Shown: positions 18,735 to 27,978, numbered from the stretch's first letter. The stretch is 64,000 nucleotides of DNA from Noviherbaspirillum sedimenti (GCF_003590835.1 NZ_QYUQ01000002.1:3596001-3660000), one strand, 5' to 3'. Program-made: numbers and translations. Notes: a model not told the origin generated them from the sequence alone.

Positions 18735-19088
18735 ATGAAAGCCGCCTTGTGGATCGTTCTTGCCGGCGCGGCGCTGTTGGCGAAGCCGGCCGCGGCCGAC
18801 GCCAGGTTCCCGAACTTTGCCGATCCGCATCTGGTCAAGGGCCGCGAAGTCTGGCTCGGCACCTGCAAGGCCTGCCATGCCACCGGCGTGGCGGATGCGC
18901 CGCCGGTGCATGACCGGAACGCCTGGCGGCCGCGCCTGGCCAAGGGAAAAGAGGTGTTGTATCGGCATGCGTTAAAGGGCTTCTTCGGCCCGCAAAGCAC
19001 AATGATGCCGCCACGCGGCGGCAACGACAAGCTGAGTGACGAGGAAGTGAAGGCAGCAGTTGATTACATGATCGCAATAGTCAAATAA
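18735..19088 (+). CDS. Small class I cytochrome c (cytochrome c5-like)
   Basis: 117 residues, signal peptide MKAALWIVLAGAALLAKPAAA, one heme site GTCKACHATGVADAPP and a probable axial methionine in STMMPPRGGN. The pattern is that of cytochrome c5/c555-type periplasmic carriers. It starts 4 bases after the DUF3365 gene; it probably exchanges electrons with the multiheme cytochrome or the respiratory chain. Confidence 0.85.
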   Translation: MKAALWIVLAGAALLAKPAAADARFPNFADPHLVKGREVWLGTCKACHATGVADAPPVHDRNAWRPRLAKGKEVLYRHALKGFFGPQSTMMPPRGGNDKLSDEEVKAAVDYMIAIVK

Positions 19089-19099
19089 AGGAGTATTCC

Positions 19100-19465
19100 A
19101 TGACACCGCTACAAATCACTCTCGTACAAACCTCCTGGCAAAAGGTGGTGCCGATCAAGGAAAAGGCCGCCGAACTGTTCTACGGCAAGCTGTTCGAAAT
19201 GGACCCATCGCTGAAGCCGATGTTCAAGGGCGACATCGTCGAACAGGGGCGCAAGCTGATGGCAATGATCAATACCGTTGTCATGAAACTGGATCAGCTC
19301 GGCGATATCGTTCCCGCCGTACAGGACCTCGGCAAACGCCACGTCGCCTATGACGTCAAGGACAAGGATTACGATACCGTTGCCGGCGCCCTGCTGTGGA
19401 CGCTGGGCGCCGGCCTGGGGGATGCCTTTACCGATGAAGTGGAGCAAGCCTGGACCACCGCCTAA
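19100..19465 (+). CDS. Single-domain globin, C terminus cut by a frameshift
   Basis: 121 residues of a Vgb/flavohemoglobin-type globin domain (LVQTSWQKVVPIKEKAAELFY; proximal-histidine segment DLGKRHVAYDV; GALLWTLGAGLGDAFTDEV). AAGGAG lies before the ATG. The frame stops at TAA after EQAWTTA, in the middle of helix H. If two bases (CA) are restored at about 19463 (TAAC to TACAAC), the frame reads on as YNLILAGAMKDAAAAAAA to TGA 19515-19517, which is the expected globin ending. So a 2-base deletion, or a sequencing error, has removed about 18 residues. Family roles are NO or O2 binding. Confidence 0.8.
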   Translation: MTPLQITLVQTSWQKVVPIKEKAAELFYGKLFEMDPSLKPMFKGDIVEQGRKLMAMINTVVMKLDQLGDIVPAVQDLGKRHVAYDVKDKDYDTVAGALLWTLGAGLGDAFTDEVEQAWTTA

Positions 19466-19520
19466 CCTGATCCTGGCCGGCGCCATGAAAGACGCTGCTG
19501 CGGCTGCCGCGGCCTGATTC

Positions 19521-20198
19521 ATGAGCACCGAGGTCATGCTGGAGGCAGCGTCACTGACCGCTGCGCGCGGGGACCGGCCGGTTTTCATCGGCCTGGATCT
19601 GCGCGTGGAGCCCGGGCAGGCAGTCCATGTCACCGGACCCAACGGCAGTGGCAAGTCCACGCTGCTGCGGATCCTGGCCGGCTTGCTGTGTCCGGAGTCT
19701 GGCCAGATCCGATGGAACGGGTATGCGGTGCCGGCCGGCAGGCGGCTGCCCGACTGCTCGTATCTCGGGCACCGCAACGGCCTGAAGGCGGAATTGACTG
19801 CGCTGGAGAACCTGCGCGATGTTGCTGTTCTGCATGCTTACCGGTCGGATGAGGAGGGCTTGCTGGATGCGCTCGCAAAGGTCGGAATGGCCGGCGCCGC
19901 GCACACCGTGGCCGGGTTGCTGTCGCAGGGTCAGCAGCGGCGCATAGCGCTGGCACGCGTGCTGGTTGGCGCTCCACAACTGTGGCTGCTCGACGAGCCG
20001 ACGACCGCGCTCGACCAGGCCAGCATCCGCATGTTCGAGAACCTGTGCGACCAGCACCTGAGTCGTGGCGGCATGCTGGTGTTTGCCAATCATCACCCCT
20101 TGCGGCTGCCGGCCGAACGGCTGCGCGAACTCGCCATCCCGGCAATCGCACATCGCATGGAACAGGAGGCGGCATGCTTGCTCCCGTTGGCAATCTGA
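19521..20198 (+). CDS. ccmA: Heme exporter ATPase CcmA
   Basis: 225 residues, an ABC ATPase: Walker A GPNGSGKST near residue 40, signature LLSQGQQRR near 135 (variant, usual for CcmA), Walker B LWLLDEPTTALD near 155. With CcmB it drives release of holo-CcmE from CcmC in cytochrome c maturation System I. It begins a tightly packed ccmABCDEFGHI set directly after the cytochrome and globin genes. Confidence 0.95.
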   Translation: MSTEVMLEAASLTAARGDRPVFIGLDLRVEPGQAVHVTGPNGSGKSTLLRILAGLLCPESGQIRWNGYAVPAGRRLPDCSYLGHRNGLKAELTALENLRDVAVLHAYRSDEEGLLDALAKVGMAGAAHTVAGLLSQGQQRRIALARVLVGAPQLWLLDEPTTALDQASIRMFENLCDQHLSRGGMLVFANHHPLRLPAERLRELAIPAIAHRMEQEAACLLPLAI

Positions 20199-20845
20199 TC
20201 GCACGCGAGCTGCTGCTGGCATGGCGGCGCCCGTCGGCGGTGCTGACCCCGCTCGGCTTCTTCATCGCAGCAGTCAGCCTGTTTCCGCTGGCGGTCGGCC
20301 CGGAACGGATGTTTCTGGCGCGGCTGGCGCCCGGCGCGATCTGGGTCGCCGCGCTGCTGGCGACGCTGCTTGGCATGGAGCGCTTGTTCGAATCCGACTT
20401 CCGTGACGGCAGCCTGGAATTGATCGTGCTCGCACCGCAATCGCTGCCCTTGATGGTGCTGGGCAAGGTCGCGGGTTTCTGGCTGGGGGCGGGGCTGCCG
20501 CTAGTGTTGCTGACGCCGCTGCTCGGCATCCAGCTTGGCGTACCGAACAGCGAACTGGTGCAACTGACATTGTCATTGCTGCTCGGCACGCCAACGCTGT
20601 GCCTGGTCGCGGCAATCGCCGCCGCGCTGACGCTATCGCTGCAGCGCGGCGGCCCGCTGCTGGCCTTGCTGGTGCTGCCACTGGCGGCGCCGGTATTGAT
20701 CTTCGGCAGCGGCGTTGCCGCTGCCACCACGCCGGTGGAATTGCAGGCGAATCTGTCGCTGTTGGCAGCATGCCTGCTGATTGCCGTTGTGTCGACGCCG
20801 TGGGCCACCGCCGCGGCACTCAGAATCGGATTGGAGTCTGCCTGA
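20174..20845 (+). CDS. ccmB: Heme exporter membrane subunit CcmB
   Basis: 223 residues, six hydrophobic segments, typical start NLIARELLLAWRRPS and the ESDFRDGSLELI loop near residue 75. ATG 20174 lies behind AGGAGG and inside the end of ccmA (25-base overlap). It partners CcmA. Confidence 0.93.
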   Translation: MLAPVGNLIARELLLAWRRPSAVLTPLGFFIAAVSLFPLAVGPERMFLARLAPGAIWVAALLATLLGMERLFESDFRDGSLELIVLAPQSLPLMVLGKVAGFWLGAGLPLVLLTPLLGIQLGVPNSELVQLTLSLLLGTPTLCLVAAIAAALTLSLQRGGPLLALLVLPLAAPVLIFGSGVAAATTPVELQANLSLLAACLLIAVVSTPWATAAALRIGLESA

Positions 20846-21582
20846 TGCGTACTTGGAATATCTGGAAATATGCCGCACCGCTAGTCTTTTATCCGCTTGC
20901 CGGGCGTCTCGTGCCGTGGTTTGCCGCCGCCGCTGCGGTGTCCGGCGTGATTGCACTGTACCTTGGGCTGGTGGCGGCGCCGCCCGATTTCCGCCAGGGC
21001 GAGGTGTACCGCATTCTGTTCATCCATGTTGCAGCCGCCTGGATGTCGATGTTCATCTACGTGGTAATGGCCGTCTACGCCGGGCTCGGCCTGGTGTTCG
21101 GCACTCGCCTGTCGTCGTTGATGGCAAACGCGCTGGCGCCGAGCGGTGCGCTGTTTACCTTTCTGACACTGTGGAGCGGCGCACTGTGGGGCAAGCCGAC
21201 CTGGGGCACGTACTGGGTGTGGGACGCGCGCCTGACGTCCGAGTTGCTGCTGCTGTTTCTTTATCTCGGCTTCATCGCGCTGCAGGCGGCAATCGACGAT
21301 CCGCGGCGCGCAGCCAGAGCCGGCGGCGTGCTGGCACTGGTCGGATTGATCAACCTGCCTGTCATCTATTTTTCCGTGACCTGGTGGAATACGCTGCATC
21401 AGGGTGCTTCAGTCAATCTATCCGAAGCGCCGCAAATGGCCGGCATCATGGTCGTCGCCATGCTGAGCATGACATTTTCTTTCTGGATGTATGCGATCGC
21501 GGTCGCACTGGCGCGCGTGCGCTGCCTGATCGCCCGCGGCGAGGCCCGGCGCCGGTGGTGCTCGCAGGGTGCAGGCGACTGA
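20845..21582 (+). CDS. ccmC: Heme-handling protein CcmC
   Basis: 245 residues, six helices, with the tryptophan-rich WGTYWVWDARLTSELLLLF segment and the periplasmic WWNTLHQG loop, which bind and present heme to CcmE. Starts within the ccmB stop (TGATG). Confidence 0.95.
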   Translation: MRTWNIWKYAAPLVFYPLAGRLVPWFAAAAAVSGVIALYLGLVAAPPDFRQGEVYRILFIHVAAAWMSMFIYVVMAVYAGLGLVFGTRLSSLMANALAPSGALFTFLTLWSGALWGKPTWGTYWVWDARLTSELLLLFLYLGFIALQAAIDDPRRAARAGGVLALVGLINLPVIYFSVTWWNTLHQGASVNLSEAPQMAGIMVVAMLSMTFSFWMYAIAVALARVRCLIARGEARRRWCSQGAGD

Positions 21583-21629
21583 AACCGAACCGGACTCGGA
21601 TAAATGCAATCAACAGCAAGGAGAAAACG

Positions 21630-21821
21630 ATGAGCCTGAATGAATTCCTATCGATGGGTGGCCAGGGTGCCTTTGTCTGGGGCGCGTATGGCATGACAGC
21701 ACTGCTGTTCGCGCTGGAAGTGGTGCTGGTGCGGCGCTGCAGCGCGGCGACGCGGCGCAGCCTTGGCCAGGTTCACACTGCCGCGCCCGCCATGCGGCTG
21801 GAAGGTCGCCGGGGTATCTGA
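21630..21821 (+). CDS. ccmD: Small membrane protein CcmD
   Basis: 63 residues with one helix (FVWGAYGMTALLFALEVVLV) and a basic tail, starting behind AAGGAGAA. CcmD stabilises the CcmABC-CcmE complex. The context MGGQGAFVWGAYG is typical. The stop overlaps the ccmE start. Confidence 0.9.
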   Translation: MSLNEFLSMGGQGAFVWGAYGMTALLFALEVVLVRRCSAATRRSLGQVHTAAPAMRLEGRRGI

Positions 21822-22279
21822 TGAAAATTCTCAACAAGGAGCGCGCGCGACGCCTGGCCATGATCGCCGCCGGATTGCTGCTGCTGGCGGCGGCAACAGC
21901 GCTGATCCTGCAGGCCTTTCGCAGCAATATGGTGTTCTTCTTTTCGCCGAGCCAGATTACGGCAGGCGACGGTCCGCGCGACAAGGCGTTCCGGCTTGGC
22001 GGCATGGTCGAGCGCGGCAGCCTGCGGCGCGCTCCGAACGGGCTGGAGGCATCCTTCATACTGACCGATACGGCGAACCGGGTGCCGGTGGTCTACCGCG
22101 GCATGCTGCCCGACCTGTTCGGCGAAGGACAGGGCGCGGTGGCGTTCGGCCGCATGAACGGCAACGGCACCTTCGCAGCCGAAGAAGTGCTGGCCAAGCA
22201 CGATGAAAAATACATGCCGCCGGAAGTCGCTGCATCGCTCAAGGCCGCCGAAGCGGCACGGAAAGGCGGGGCCAGATGA
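21821..22279 (+). CDS. ccmE: Heme chaperone CcmE
   Basis: 152 residues: an N-terminal membrane anchor, an OB-fold periplasmic domain, and the heme-attachment motif AKHDEKYMPPEV with the covalent histidine near residue 126. Holds heme for transfer to CcmF/H. Confidence 0.95.
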   Translation: MKILNKERARRLAMIAAGLLLLAAATALILQAFRSNMVFFFSPSQITAGDGPRDKAFRLGGMVERGSLRRAPNGLEASFILTDTANRVPVVYRGMLPDLFGEGQGAVAFGRMNGNGTFAAEEVLAKHDEKYMPPEVAASLKAAEAARKGGAR

Positions 22280-24261
22280 TTGCCGAACTCGGTCAATGGT
22301 GCCTGGCGCTGGCGCTCGTGCTGGCTCTGCTGCAGGCGGCGCTGCCGCTGTTGGGGGCGACGCGTGGCGTCGATGGCTGGATGCGCACCGCGCACGCCGC
22401 CGCACGCGCGCAGGCGCTGTTTCTTGCGCTGGCGTTTGTCTGCCTGTTGGCGGTCTTGCTTGGCAACGACTTCTCGGTGCGCTATGTCGCAAACCATTCC
22501 AACAGTGGCCTGCCGGCGATCTATCGATTCGCCGCAGCCTGGGGCGGCCATGAGGGATCGCTGCTGCTGTGGACGTTGCTGTTGGCAGCCTGGTCGGCGC
22601 TGGTGAGCTGGCGCAGCGACAGCTTGCCGCTGGTTTTTTCATCGCGCGTACTGGCCATTCTCGGCATCGTCTCAAGCGGATTTTTGTGCTTCATGCTGTT
22701 CACCTCGAATCCGTTCGAGCGCCTGTGGCCGGCACCGCCGGACGGCGGCGACCTCAATCCGCTGCTGCAGGACCCCGGGCTGGTGATCCACCCGCCGATG
22801 CTGTACATCGGCTATGTCGGCCTGGCGGTGCCGTTTGCCTTCGCAGTGGCCGCGCTTTTGACCGGGCGCATCGATTCACACTGGGCGCGCTGGTGCCGGC
22901 CATGGACCATCGGCGCCTGGCTGTTTCTGACGCTCGGCATCGCCCTCGGCAGTGCCTGGGCTTATTACGAACTGGGCTGGGGCGGCTGGTGGTTCTGGGA
23001 TCCGGTCGAGAATGCTTCCTTCATGCCATGGCTGCTTGCCACCGCGCTCATGCATTCGCTGGCGGTCACGGAAAAACGCGGCGTCTTCGCCGGCTGGACC
23101 CTGTTGCTGGCGATTGCTGCCTTTGGCCTGAGCCTGCTCGGCACTTTCCTGGTGCGCTCCGGCGTGCTGACCTCGGTGCATGCCTTCGCCGCCGATCCCG
23201 GACGCGGCGTGTTCCTGCTGGCATTGTTCGCATTCATCATCGGTGGCGCACTCTGCCTGTACGCGTGGCGCAGGGGACGCCTGGCGAGCAATTCGAGCTT
23301 CGCGCCATTCTCGCGCGAGGGATTGCTGATGCTGAACAACGTGTTCCTGTCAGTGGCAACCGCCTCCGTTTTGCTCGGCACGGTCTATCCGCTGGCGCTC
23401 GACAGCTTTGGCCTGGCGAAGATATCGGTCGGCGCACCGTATTTCGAGGCGGTGTTCGTGCCGCTGATGGCGCCGATGCTATTTCTGATGGGCGTGGGAC
23501 CGCTGATGCGCTGGAAGCAGGGCTCGCTGCCGGATCTGAAACGCCGCCTGAAGTGGGCGCTGTTCGCAGCGCTTGCCTTCGGCCTGGTCACGCCCTATCT
23601 GCTGGGCGCATCGAGCATCGGCAGCAGCCTCGGCCTGGCACTGGCCGGCTGGCTCACCTGTGCGCTGATCGCGAGCGCGGCCGACAGCGTGCGGCACCGG
23701 CACGGGCTTGGCGCGTGGCGCAGCCTGGCTGCCCAGCCGCTGGCGTATCACGGCATGTTGCTCGCCCATTTCGGTATCGTCGTGTTGATTGTCGGGGTCA
23801 CCATGGTCGGCGGTTATGCCAGCGAACGCACGGCGCGCATGGCGGTTGGAGATGCACTCGAATTGCGCGGTTACCGCTTCCGGTTTGACGCGGTGGAAAC
23901 GCTGGCGCGCGACAATTACCAGGCGCGCCGCGCCAGCATTTCGGTGACGCGGGATGGCCAGCCGGTGACATTGCTGCAGCCGGAAAAGCGCTTCTATCCG
24001 GTCCAGCGCAGCGTGATGACCGAGGCGGCGATCGATCCCGGCCTGACGCGCGACCTGTATGTTGCGCTCGGCGAAGAATTGCCCGACGGCGCCTGGATTC
24101 TGCGGCTTTACCACAAGCCGTTTATCAGCTGGATCTGGGCCGGCTGCCTGCTGATGGCGTGCGGCGGCTTGCTTGCGCTCGGCGACCGCCGCTATCGGAT
24201 GCGCACTGCGTCTGACGCCACGCCGGTGGCTGCGGCGCCGCTGAATCTGGGGGTGGAATGA
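22276..24261 (+). CDS. ccmF: Cytochrome c heme lyase subunit CcmF
   Basis: 661 residues with many membrane helices, the WWD-type tryptophan signature GWGGWWFWDPVENASFMPWL near residue 240 and a periplasmic C-terminal domain. CcmF takes heme from CcmE and, with CcmH, attaches it to CxxCH. It overlaps ccmE by 4 bases. Confidence 0.95.
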   Translation: MIAELGQWCLALALVLALLQAALPLLGATRGVDGWMRTAHAAARAQALFLALAFVCLLAVLLGNDFSVRYVANHSNSGLPAIYRFAAAWGGHEGSLLLWTLLLAAWSALVSWRSDSLPLVFSSRVLAILGIVSSGFLCFMLFTSNPFERLWPAPPDGGDLNPLLQDPGLVIHPPMLYIGYVGLAVPFAFAVAALLTGRIDSHWARWCRPWTIGAWLFLTLGIALGSAWAYYELGWGGWWFWDPVENASFMPWLLATALMHSLAVTEKRGVFAGWTLLLAIAAFGLSLLGTFLVRSGVLTSVHAFAADPGRGVFLLALFAFIIGGALCLYAWRRGRLASNSSFAPFSREGLLMLNNVFLSVATASVLLGTVYPLALDSFGLAKISVGAPYFEAVFVPLMAPMLFLMGVGPLMRWKQGSLPDLKRRLKWALFAALAFGLVTPYLLGASSIGSSLGLALAGWLTCALIASAADSVRHRHGLGAWRSLAAQPLAYHGMLLAHFGIVVLIVGVTMVGGYASERTARMAVGDALELRGYRFRFDAVETLARDNYQARRASISVTRDGQPVTLLQPEKRFYPVQRSVMTEAAIDPGLTRDLYVALGEELPDGAWILRLYHKPFISWIWAGCLLMACGGLLALGDRRYRMRTASDATPVAAAPLNLGVE

Positions 24262-24821
24262 TGCGACGGTTTGTTCCTGCTGCAATTTTCATCGCGTTCT
24301 TGCTCCTGCTCGCCCTCGGGCTTGCGCCGCGCTCGCGCGACCTGCCGTCGTCCTTGATCGGCAAGAGCGCGCCGGCGTTCAGCCTGCCGTTGCTGGACGC
24401 GCCGCAGCAAACCCTGACGCCTGCCGATCTGCGCGGACGGGTTTGGGTGCTCAACGTCTGGGCATCGTGGTGCGGCGCCTGCCGCGAAGAGCATCCGATC
24501 CTGATGCAGCTGTCGCGCACGGCCCGGACGCCGATCTACGGACTGGATTACAAGGACGGACGCGAAGATGCGTCCGCCTGGCTGACGCGGCACGGCAATC
24601 CGTATCGCTCCAGCCTGTTCGATGCCGACGGCCGGGTCGGCATCGACTACGGCGTGTATGGCGTTCCGGAAACCTTCGTGATCGACCGGCGCGGTGTGGT
24701 ACGCCACAAGCATGTCGGTCCGCTGACCGAGGAATTCGTACGCAACAAGTTGCTGCCGATGTTGGTGGCGCTCGAGAACGAGCCGCAGGCGGCACGGGCA
24801 AACAGTGAAACAGGAGGATGA
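24258..24821 (+). CDS. ccmG: Thiol:disulfide oxidoreductase CcmG/DsbE
   Basis: 187 residues, an N-terminal membrane anchor and a thioredoxin fold with active site WASWCGACREEHP near residue 75 (CGAC rather than the commoner CxxC variant CPTC) and the cis-proline region YGVYGVPETFVID. It reduces CxxCH cysteines of apocytochromes in the periplasm. Confidence 0.93.
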   Translation: MMRRFVPAAIFIAFLLLLALGLAPRSRDLPSSLIGKSAPAFSLPLLDAPQQTLTPADLRGRVWVLNVWASWCGACREEHPILMQLSRTARTPIYGLDYKDGREDASAWLTRHGNPYRSSLFDADGRVGIDYGVYGVPETFVIDRRGVVRHKHVGPLTEEFVRNKLLPMLVALENEPQAARANSETGG

Positions 24822-24822
24822 C

Positions 24823-25272
24823 ATGAAACGAAGTGTGCGCTGGTGGTGCGTACTCGGCACTTTGCTGGCTGGTGTGCTGGGCAATACGATCGGCGCCGAT
24901 CTGGCGCCGGCCGATGCTGAGCAGGCACTGCAGGCACGAGTGATGATGCTGGCCGCCGATCTGCGTTGCGTGGTGTGCCAGAATCAGTCGCTGGCCGATT
25001 CCAGCGCCAGCCTGGCGGTCGATTTGCGAGGTGAAATTGCCGCCATGCTGCGTGCAGGAAAAAGCGAACGCGATGTGACCGAGTTCATGGCGCAGCGCTA
25101 CGGGGATTTCGTGCTGTACAGCCCGCCGCTGCAGCCCACGACCTGGCTGTTGTGGCTCGGCCCGTTCTTGATCATGCTGCTGGGGATGGTGATGCTTTAC
25201 CGGCATGCGGCCGGCTGGCAGGCGCGGGGGCAGGCTGGTGAAGCTGCCAGTCGCGAGGAGGGCAGTGCATGA
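24823..25272 (+). CDS. ccmH: Apocytochrome reductase/lyase subunit CcmH
   Basis: 149 residues, signal peptide, the family motif LRCVVCQNQSLADSSA, and one C-terminal helix (WLLWLGPFLIMLLGMVMLY). Start ATG 24823 has AGGAGG at 24812-24817. CcmH holds apocytochrome thiols. The short form is without the CcmI part, which is encoded separately next. Confidence 0.93.
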   Translation: MKRSVRWWCVLGTLLAGVLGNTIGADLAPADAEQALQARVMMLAADLRCVVCQNQSLADSSASLAVDLRGEIAAMLRAGKSERDVTEFMAQRYGDFVLYSPPLQPTTWLLWLGPFLIMLLGMVMLYRHAAGWQARGQAGEAASREEGSA

Positions 25273-26306
25273 CGGCGGCGCAGGTATTCTGGGCATTTGC
25301 CATCGCCCTGACCATTGGTGCGCTGCTGACCGTACTGCAGCCGACGCTGGCAGGTATTGCCGCTGAAAAAGGCGTGGCGCGCCGGGTTCCGCTATTGGCC
25401 GGGCTCGCCATATCGCTGCTGGCGCTGGCGGTATATCTCGCTGTTGGCCGGCCCGACCTGATCGCACAGCAATCCGGCACCGGGTCCGGGGCAGCGCCGC
25501 ATCACGCAACGATTCCGGAACTGATCAAACGTCTTGAAGCGCACCTGCAGCAACAGCCGGAGGATGCCGATGCCGCGGTCTTGCTGGCGCGTTCCTACTA
25601 CGCCGCAGCCCGTTTCGATGAGGCGGTGCCGGCGTTCGAACGCGCATTCGCGCTGAAGGCGCCCGCAGCGCCGCAACTGGCCGATTATGCCGATGCGCGC
25701 ACCGCGCAGAAGGGCGGCGCTTTTGACGCGCAGGCGCAGAAAGCGGTCGAACGCGCGCTGGCGCTTGATGCGCAACATGTGAAGTCGCTGAGGCTGGCGG
25801 GCAGCTTCGCCTTCAATGACCGCCGGCCTACCGAGGCGATTGTTTACTGGACGCGCCTGGCGCCATTGCTGCCGGCCGATTCCGAAGAGATGCGCCGTCT
25901 GCAGGCCGACATGGCCGAAGCGCGTGCGCAGCTGGCGAGCGGTGCGGCTGTTACGGACAGCAAGAGGCAGATTTCCGGCACCGTAGCGATTGCTCCCGAA
26001 TTGCAAAAATCGGTGGGCGGCACCGACACGCTCTACGTGTTCGCACGCGGGCTGCAAGGGCCGCCGATGCCGCTGGCCGTCTTCAAGGCAGCGCCTGGAC
26101 GCTGGCCGGTGGCGTTCACGCTGGACGAGAGCATGGCGGTAATGGGCGGCGCGCGTCTGGGTGACTTGAAAAATGCGATGGTCGTCGCGCGAATCTCGCG
26201 GTCCGGCCAGGCAATCGGGCGGCCGGGCGACCTGGAAAGCGGGGCGGTACAAGTGGAGGTGGGCGCTGCCGGCATTCAGCTGTTGATCGAGACGGTCAGG
26301 AAATGA
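25269..26306 (+). CDS. ccmI: Cytochrome c biogenesis TPR protein CcmI
   Basis: 345 residues: two N-terminal helices (VFWAFAIALTIGALLTVL and LLAGLAISLLALAVYLAV), then TPR repeats (about residues 80-215) that chaperone apocytochromes, and a C-terminal beta-rich domain. It overlaps ccmH by 4 bases and closes the ccm set. Confidence 0.9.
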   Translation: MTAAQVFWAFAIALTIGALLTVLQPTLAGIAAEKGVARRVPLLAGLAISLLALAVYLAVGRPDLIAQQSGTGSGAAPHHATIPELIKRLEAHLQQQPEDADAAVLLARSYYAAARFDEAVPAFERAFALKAPAAPQLADYADARTAQKGGAFDAQAQKAVERALALDAQHVKSLRLAGSFAFNDRRPTEAIVYWTRLAPLLPADSEEMRRLQADMAEARAQLASGAAVTDSKRQISGTVAIAPELQKSVGGTDTLYVFARGLQGPPMPLAVFKAAPGRWPVAFTLDESMAVMGGARLGDLKNAMVVARISRSGQAIGRPGDLESGAVQVEVGAAGIQLLIETVRK

Positions 26307-26398
26307 CGGTGACGCTATGGGCGTTGGTAATCCCGCAATCTCGCGGCATTTTACCAGTGAGCTTCGAGCATAAATAAAATTTGTGCGGCGTAGCGGAG

Positions 26399-26427
26399 GG
26401 CCGCGGCAGCGCGGCCAAACAGATTTT
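26399..26427 (+). terminator. Hairpin with T-run between ccmI and the ABC transporter
   Basis: GGCCGCG (26399-26405), loop GCAG, CGCGGCC (26410-26416), then AAACAGATTTTTTT. The T-run starts a few bases late for a strong terminator; it may end the ccm transcript or act in the leader of the next gene. No convincing promoter was seen in 26307-26448. Confidence 0.5.
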
Positions 26428-26448
26428 TTTAACAGAGAGTAACTGTCC

Positions 26449-27855
26449 ATGAAACATAAGCTAACAAGCAAGGCTTTGCCTTTCCGAGTTGCGAAGTTCG
26501 TACAAACTGCAATGGTGGCATGTGCACTCGCATGCCAATTCCTGAGCGCCCCGGTGCTGGCAGCGCCGAAAGTCGAAAAGCCCGAACTCAAGTTCGGCTT
26601 TATCAAACTCACCGACATGGTGCCGCTGGCGGTTGCCTATGAAAAAGGCTACTTCGAGCAGGAAGGTTTGTTCGTTACGCTGGAAGCGCAAGCCAACTGG
26701 AAAGTCTTGCTCGACCGCGTGATCTCTGGCGAACTGGACGGCGCCCACATGCTGTCCGGCCAACCACTTGGCGCCACCATCGGCTTCGGCACCAAAGCCG
26801 ACGTCATCACCGCCTTTACCATGGATTTGAACGGCAATGCCTGCACCGTCTCCAACGATGTCTGGGGGCAGATGAAAAAGGCGGTCCCGATGGAAAAAGG
26901 CAAGCCGGTGCATCCGATCAAGGCTGACGCGCTCAAGCCGGTAATTCAAGGCTTCCGCGACAAGGGTATGCCTTTCAAGATGGGCATGGTATTCCCGGTA
27001 TCCACGCACAACTATGAATTGCGCTACTGGCTGGCAGCCGGCGGGATCCATCCCGGATTCTATGCACCGGATAAGGGCGACGTCACCGGCCAGATTAACG
27101 CCGACGTACTGATTTCGGTCACGCCGCCGCCGCAGATGCCAGCGACGCTGGAGTCGGGCACCATCCACGGCTACTGCGTGGGCGAACCGTGGAACCAGCA
27201 GGCAGTGTTCAAGGGCATCGGCGTACCGGTCGTGACCAACTACGACATCCGCAACAATGTCTCCGAGAAGGTGTTCGGCGTGACCAAGGCATGGGCAGAG
27301 AAGAATCCGAGAACCCACATCGCGGTCGTCAAGGCGCTAATCCGTGCCGGCAAGTGGCTGGATGCGAACAACGGCGCCAACCGCATGGAAGCGGTGAAGA
27401 TCATTTCGAAGCCGAACTATGTCGGCGCCGACATGGCTGTTCTCGCCAACAGCATGACCGGCACCTTCGAATATGAAAAAGGCGACAAGCGTCCGGCCGC
27501 GGATTTCAATGTGTTCTTCCGCTATCACGCGACCTATCCGTTTCAGTCGGATGCAGTCTGGTACCTGACGCAGATGCGACGCTGGGGCCAAATCCCGGAA
27601 GCCAAGCCGGATAGCTGGTACCTGGAAATTGCCAAGCAAGTCTATCGCGCCGACATCTATCAGCTGGCGGCAAAGGAGCTGATCGCAGAAGGCAAGATGA
27701 CCGCGGCCGACTTTCCCGATTTCAGCAAGCATACCGGCTTCCGTCCGGTGCAGCACACCAAGTTCATCGACGGCATCGCCTTCGACGGCCGCAAACCCAA
27801 CGCCTATATTGACAGTTTCAAGATTGGCTTGAAGGGCAGTGAAAAAGCAAAGTAA
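26449..27855 (+). CDS. NrtA/CmpA-family ABC transporter substrate-binding protein
   Basis: 468 residues with a long signal peptide ending near SAPVLAAP. Homology to the NrtA/CmpA/nitrate-sulfonate-bicarbonate class: [28 protein letters not shown] near the start, [13 protein letters not shown] near 105, [18 protein letters not shown] near 245, and [19 protein letters not shown] near 365. Length fits the long NrtA type. Periplasmic capture of nitrate or nitrite is the likely role, but bicarbonate or cyanate cannot be excluded. It is first in a three-gene transporter operon. Confidence 0.85.
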   Translation: MKHKLTSKALPFRVAKFVQTAMVACALACQFLSAPVLAAPKVEKPELKFGFIKLTDMVPLAVAYEKGYFEQEGLFVTLEAQANWKVLLDRVISGELDGAHMLSGQPLGATIGFGTKADVITAFTMDLNGNACTVSNDVWGQMKKAVPMEKGKPVHPIKADALKPVIQGFRDKGMPFKMGMVFPVSTHNYELRYWLAAGGIHPGFYAPDKGDVTGQINADVLISVTPPPQMPATLESGTIHGYCVGEPWNQQAVFKGIGVPVVTNYDIRNNVSEKVFGVTKAWAEKNPRTHIAVVKALIRAGKWLDANNGANRMEAVKIISKPNYVGADMAVLANSMTGTFEYEKGDKRPAADFNVFFRYHATYPFQSDAVWYLTQMRRWGQIPEAKPDSWYLEIAKQVYRADIYQLAAKELIAEGKMTAADFPDFSKHTGFRPVQHTKFIDGIAFDGRKPNAYIDSFKIGLKGSEKAK

Positions 27856-27884
27856 TGACGAAATGAAGTAACGCACATCGGTAA

Positions 27885-27917
27885 GGCGGCAGGCAAACGC
27901 GATTTGCGCCTGCCGCC
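27885..27917 (+). promoter_or_regulatory. Intercistronic GC hairpin between binding protein and permease
   Basis: GGCGGCAGGC (27885-27894) pairs perfectly with GCCTGCCGCC (27908-27917). No T-run follows. Such hairpins commonly protect the upstream binding-protein mRNA and lower permease expression. Confidence 0.55.
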
Positions 27918-27978
27918 GCACCGGCAACGACGCCGGCGCCATCGATTTTTTATCGGCTAAACAAATAAGTGGACTGCA

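Noticed and set aside
26307..26398. sigma-54 promoter before the intact transporter
   Set aside because: No GG-N10-GC element with flanking consensus could be found in this interval.
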